Below, piece by piece: positions 61,017 to 64,000 of a DNA stretch of 64,000 nucleotides; the first letter of the stretch is position 1, and every line of letters begins with the position of its first letter. The DNA comes from JACCXG01 sp963785755. GTDB taxonomy: Bacteria; Acidobacteriota; Vicinamibacteria; Vicinamibacterales; 2-12-FULL-66-21. Both the position numbers and the translations under genes were made by a program. Where the stretch lies: contig CAWAXG010000071.1 of NCBI GenBank assembly GCA_963785755.1, forward strand, positions 186,001 to 250,000, read 5' to 3'. The notes beneath the pieces were generated by a model that saw only the letters and a list, made by a program, of their open reading frames with translations, was not told the DNA's origin and did not search any database.

Positions 61017-61914
61017 GGCGCGCTTTTTCAGCCTGAAAGTACCGCGAAGGCAGCGGGTGGTTCAGGCGCGATTCGATGAACGCCGACGCCTGCATGAGCG
61101 CCGCGAGATCGACGCCGGTGCCGATGCCAAGGCCGTTCAGCATGTACACGAGATCTTCGGTCGCGAGATTGCCGGTCGCGCCGGGCGCGTAAGGACATCC
61201 GCCGAGTCCGCCGCACGAGGCATCGAACGTCGAGACGCCGAGATCGAGCGCGGTCAGGACATTCGCGAGGGCGGTTCCGCGGGTATCGTGAAAGTGCAGC
61301 GCGATCTGCTCGAGCGGCACCCGCGCCGCGACGGCGTCAACGACACCGGGAACCTGACCCGGGTGCGCGATCCCGATGGTGTCGCTGACCGCAACTTCGA
61401 AGGCGCCCATCTCGATCAGCGCTCCCGCGACGTCCGCGACACGCGCCGGGACGACGTCGCCTTCGAAGGGACAGCCGAATGCCGTCGACACGTAGGCTCG
61501 CACCCGCATGCCCTGCTCTCGCGCGCGGGCACAGACGGCACGGTAGGTGTCGAGCGAGGCCTCGATCGATTGATTGATGTTCTTCTGACTGAATGTTTCC
61601 GACGCGGCGGCGAAGACCGCGACCTCTGAGACCCCGGCCGCCGCCGCGCGATCGAGTCCCGCGAGATTCGGAACGAGCGCCGAATACCGGATCGACGGGC
61701 GGCGATCGATGCCGGCGAACACTGCAGCCGCGTCCGCCATTTGTGGAATCCAGCGCGGGCTCACGAACGCCGAGACTTCGATGACCGGCAGCGAGGCGGC
61801 CGAGAGACGATTGACGAATTCGAGTTTGTCGCCGGTCGAGATCGCCGACGCTTCGTTCTGAAGGCCATCGCGCGGGCCGACTTCGACGACGGTGACACGT
61901 GACGGCCGGGCCAT
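61009..61914 (-). CDS. mvaB: Hydroxymethylglutaryl-CoA lyase
   Basis: 301 residues from the ATG at 61914, which overlaps the TAA of the preceding carrier gene. DRE-TIM barrel: VTVVEVGPRDGLQNEAS (the RDG motif), VSAFVSPRWIPQMADAA, FAAASETFSQKNINQSIE, FGCPFEGDV, VSDTIGIAHPGQVP, IALHFHDTRGTALANVL, and the signature GGLGGCPYAPGATGN with the catalytic Cys. It splits HMG-CoA to acetyl-CoA and acetoacetate, the last step of leucine breakdown. It is the last gene of the operon seen and converges with the PHP gene, overlapping it by eight bases. Confidence 0.95.
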   Translation of the reverse strand: MARPSRVTVVEVGPRDGLQNEASAISTGDKLEFVNRLSAASLPVIEVSAFVSPRWIPQMADAAAVFAGIDRRPSIRYSALVPNLAGLDRAAAAGVSEVAVFAAASETFSQKNINQSIEASLDTYRAVCARAREQGMRVRAYVSTAFGCPFEGDVVPARVADVAGALIEMGAFEVAVSDTIGIAHPGQVPGVVDAVAARVPLEQIALHFHDTRGTALANVLTALDLGVSTFDASCGGLGGCPYAPGATGNLATEDLVYMLNGLGIGTGVDLAALMQASAFIESRLNHPLPSRYFQAEKARLR

Positions 61915-62420
61915 TAGTGCGGTGCCTCGTCGAGCTCGATGAGGGGGACGCCGGGCTGAACCAGATCGCCTTCGCGGCAGCAGACCTTCCCGACTCGACC
62001 GTCGGCCGTCGCCTTGACGGGGAGCTCCATTTTCATGGCTTCGAGCACGATCAGCACGTCGTTCTTGCGGACGGTGTCGCCGGCGCCGACCAGCACTTTC
62101 CGGACGGTGGCCGGCATCGGGGACATGAGCGACCCGTGATGCGCCGCCGACCGCCGCCGCCTCGAGGATGGCCGCTCGATCTCGAACGTGAAGATTTCGC
62201 CGTCGACGAACACCCACCGGGTCTCGTCGACCGTGACCGCCCACGCGAGGGCGTTCGATGAGTTCGTCGAATTCGTCGAATAGATGACGTGGAGACTTCC
62301 ATCGGGTGCGGTGCGAACGGTGAGGCTCGTATCCCCGATCGTCACCACGCCGCCGGTTCCACGCTGCACGCGATGTTCACGTCCCGAATCGTCGCGCAGG
62401 ACCAGCGTCTCGTCCGCCAT
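61914..62420 (-). CDS. Biotin carboxyl carrier protein with BT-like domain (split acyl-CoA carboxylase)
   Basis: 168 residues from the ATG at 62420. Residues about 1-85 (TLVLRDDSGREHRVQRG, WVFVDGEIFTFEIERPS) correspond to the BT hinge domain that links biotin carboxylase and carrier in methylcrotonyl- and propionyl-CoA carboxylase alpha chains. Residues 95-165 are the biotinyl domain with the lysine in VLIVLEAMKMELPVKAT. A Ser-Thr-Asn repeat (YSTNSTNSSNAL) is coded by three tandem 9-mers at 62254-62280. The start lies three bases after the TGA of the carboxylase gene and in the same frame. The 3' end overlaps mvaB. Confidence 0.92.
   Translation of the reverse strand: MADETLVLRDDSGREHRVQRGTGGVVTIGDTSLTVRTAPDGSLHVIYSTNSTNSSNALAWAVTVDETRWVFVDGEIFTFEIERPSSRRRRSAAHHGSLMSPMPATVRKVLVGAGDTVRKNDVLIVLEAMKMELPVKATADGRVGKVCCREGDLVQPGVPLIELDEAPH
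62254..62280 (-). repeat. Three tandem 9-mers inside the carrier gene
   Basis: On the plus strand TTCGATGAG, TTCGTCGAA, TTCGTCGAA run head to tail. On the coding strand this gives the Ser-Thr-Asn-rich segment of the BT-like domain. It is an expandable in-frame repeat. Confidence 0.7.
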
Positions 62421-62423
62421 CGG

Positions 62424-63908
62424 TCAGCGCCCCCAGCGGTGCAGCGTCGACCACGGGTCCGGGGCCTCGGCTCCCGCGGATGTCATGGCCTCGTTGCCGG
62501 GCAGATCTCCAAGGGCCGCCGCCGCGACGGCGATCGCTGGCGGCTCCGTCGCCGAGGTGAGCTCATCCTCGTGCGCATCCACGAATCCGGTGTGCGTCGC
62601 GCCGCTCCTGACGCGGGGGTCCGCGATCAGCCGGATGAGGAAGGGGAGATTCGTGCGGATGCCGAGAATGGGGAAGCGGCGAAGCGCGGCGCTGACCCGA
62701 TCGAGAGCCGCTTCGCGTGATTCGGCGTATCCGATGACCTTCGCCACCAGAGGATCGTAATTGACGCCGATGGTGTCTCCTTCGACAACGCCGGAATCGA
62801 CACGCACTCCAGGGCCGGCCGGCTCGCGGTAGAGCGCAAGGCGTCCGGCCTGGGGCAGAAACCCCTGAGCCGGATCCTCGGCGTAGACGCGGCACTCAAC
62901 GGCGTGTCCGCGCTGGGTCAGCATTTCTTGAGTCCATGGGAGCCGATGACCGGCGGCCACGAGCAGCTGGGCGCGAACGAGATCGATCCCGGTCACGGCC
63001 TCGGTGACGGGATGCTCCACCTGGAGCCTGGTGTTCATCTCGAGAAAGTAGAAGCGCGCGCCGTCCCCGTCTCCCTCGAGCAGGAACTCGATCGTTCCGG
63101 CGTTGCGATAGCCCGCCGCGCGCGCGGCCGCGACCGCCGCCTCCCCCATTTGCGCGCGAACGCGAGGACTCAACGCCGGCGAGGGACTCTCCTCGAGAAT
63201 CTTCTGATGACGCCGCTGCAGCGAGCATTCGCGCTCGAAGAGGTGGATCACGTCATCATGCGAGTCGGCCAGAATCTGGATCTCGACGTGCCGCGGCCGT
63301 TCGATGAGCCGCTCGGCGTAGAGCGTGCCGTCGCCGAACGCCGACACCGCCTCGCGGCGGGCCGACGGGATGGCCTCTCGAGTCTCGGCGTCGGCCGAGA
63401 CGGTGCGCATGCCCTTGCCGCCGCCGCCGGCCGACGCTTTGATCAAGACCGGATATCCGATCGCTTTCACGGCAGCGGTGATCCCGTCGTCGGACTGATC
63501 GGCGGGCGTCACGCCGGGGACGACCGGCACGCCGGCTCGCTCCATCAGCTCGCGCGCGGCGATCTTCGAGCCCATCCGGTCGATGACGTCGGCCGGCGGA
63601 CCGATGAACACCAGGCCGGCGGCCTCGCAGGCCTGCGCGAACGCCGCGCGTTCGGAGAGAAATCCGTATCCGGGATGAACCGCGTCGGCGCCGCTCTGAC
63701 GCGCCGCGTCGATGATGGCTTGAATGTTCAGATAGCTGTCGCGCGCAGGCGCCGGACCGATCCGGACCGCGCGATCGGCCAGGCGCACGTGCAGCGCGCG
63801 CTCGTCGGCGTCGGAATACACGGCGACGCTTTCCAGCGACGATTCGCGGCAGGCCCTGATGATCCGGACGGCGATCTCGCCGCGATTGGCAACGAGCACC
63901 CGTTTCAT
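62424..63908 (-). CDS. Biotin carboxylase subunit of an acyl-CoA carboxylase (probably methylcrotonyl-CoA)
   Basis: 494 residues. Full biotin carboxylase: MKRVLVANRGEIAVRIIRAC, HPGYGFLSERAAFAQACEAA, ATP-grasp loop IKASAGGGGKGMRTV, ERPRHVEIQILAD, ERECSLQRRHQKILEESPSP, FYFLEMNTRLQVEHPVTEAV and RVYAEDPAQGFLPQAG. The end DPWSTLHRWGR matches the linker that in fused alpha chains precedes the BT domain, and a single TGA then separates it from the carrier gene in the same frame. The neighbours (enoyl-CoA hydratase, HMG-CoA lyase) point to methylcrotonyl-CoA as substrate. The beta (carboxyltransferase) gene is not in the window and should lie upstream. Confidence 0.93.
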   Translation of the reverse strand: MKRVLVANRGEIAVRIIRACRESSLESVAVYSDADERALHVRLADRAVRIGPAPARDSYLNIQAIIDAARQSGADAVHPGYGFLSERAAFAQACEAAGLVFIGPPADVIDRMGSKIAARELMERAGVPVVPGVTPADQSDDGITAAVKAIGYPVLIKASAGGGGKGMRTVSADAETREAIPSARREAVSAFGDGTLYAERLIERPRHVEIQILADSHDDVIHLFERECSLQRRHQKILEESPSPALSPRVRAQMGEAAVAAARAAGYRNAGTIEFLLEGDGDGARFYFLEMNTRLQVEHPVTEAVTGIDLVRAQLLVAAGHRLPWTQEMLTQRGHAVECRVYAEDPAQGFLPQAGRLALYREPAGPGVRVDSGVVEGDTIGVNYDPLVAKVIGYAESREAALDRVSAALRRFPILGIRTNLPFLIRLIADPRVRSGATHTGFVDAHEDELTSATEPPAIAVAAAALGDLPGNEAMTSAGAEAPDPWSTLHRWGR

Positions 63909-64000
63909 TCGTGGGGAACCCAGGGCGCGGATCGTTTCTCGAGAAACGCGCGCATGCCATCCTGGCCCTCGCGGGATGTCCGGTGCGCCGCGATCGTTTC
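63905..64000 (-). CDS. Enoyl-CoA hydratase/isomerase family protein, C-terminal end
   Basis: Partial: the gene runs off the window edge. The minus strand reads ETIAAHRTSREGQDGMRAFL, EKRSAPWVPHE and TGA at 63905-63907. The sequence EGQDGMRAFLEKR is the usual closing helix of crotonase-family proteins. The stop overlaps the next start (ATGA). In this operon the likely role is hydration of methylglutaconyl-CoA, the step between the carboxylase and HMG-CoA lyase. Confidence 0.85.
   Translation of the reverse strand, partial: ETIAAHRTSREGQDGMRAFLEKRSAPWVPHE

Overview
The window is high-GC bacterial chromosome and most probably comes from an Acidobacteriota genome, perhaps class Vicinamibacteria. 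This is an inference from gene content: duplicated orphan permeases of the ADOP type (MacB periplasmic domain plus FtsX domain, without an ATPase gene), a VWFA protein of the acidobacterial type, a TonB receptor with an N-terminal carboxypeptidase-regulatory-like domain, many secreted peptidases and propeller proteins, and start codons that often sit directly behind a -10 box. I saw no rRNA, tRNA, CRISPR array, phage or complete insertion sequence.

Layout. 1-4.9 kb: a broken ADOP end, an intact ADOP permease, then a frameshifted Asp-box propeller followed by a MoaD/ThiS-like small protein. 5-8 kb: spmA/spmB and an EF-hand plus PA-IL-like lectin protein. 8-13.3 kb: a minus-strand set for carbohydrate use (TonB receptor, glucoamylase-like lipoprotein, Tat-exported TIM-barrel protein). 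13.6-21 kb: small secreted proteins, a MEDS-domain protein, a GT39 glycosyltransferase, NAD synthetase and a Gfo/Idh/MocA oxidoreductase. 21-30.8 kb: a membrane-dehydrogenase-like propeller/HEAT/cytochrome c protein, a second ADOP permease behind a palindromic operator, a HUMPS-family enzyme, a YtcJ-like amidohydrolase and a PQQ-type propeller. 30.8-44.3 kb: RluA, HAD, dienelactone hydrolase, oligopeptidase B-like peptidase, an alkaline-phosphatase-superfamily protein, two tandem carboxypeptidase-regulatory-like proteins, DoxX, a phosphoesterase and two receiver proteins. 44.3-46 kb: a scar zone with ADOP fragments. 46-54.5 kb: beta-barrel, TPR and VWA proteins, an S9 peptidase and an M14 peptidase. 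54.7-61 kb: a GT-C-like membrane protein, a response regulator, an L,D-transpeptidase and an HhH-PHP protein. 61-64 kb: a leucine-degradation operon.

Two genome-scale patterns stand out. First, at least four families of short intergenic repeats (units related to GATCGGT, CACGTAG, a GGGAGGACGG-type unit and an AAGTTGCAAGG-type unit) recur between genes, usually as tandem 7-8-mers or inverted pairs. They explain most of the otherwise featureless non-coding DNA. Second, seven reading frames carry a total of about eleven single-base indels, and one further gene pair is separated only by an in-frame TGA. Either the assembly has uncorrected indels or the region is rich in young pseudogenes; reads would decide.

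The genes describe an aerobic heterotroph that exports many proteins: it binds and cuts polysaccharides and peptides outside the cytoplasm, imports products through TonB receptors, and degrades leucine through methylcrotonyl-CoA and HMG-CoA.
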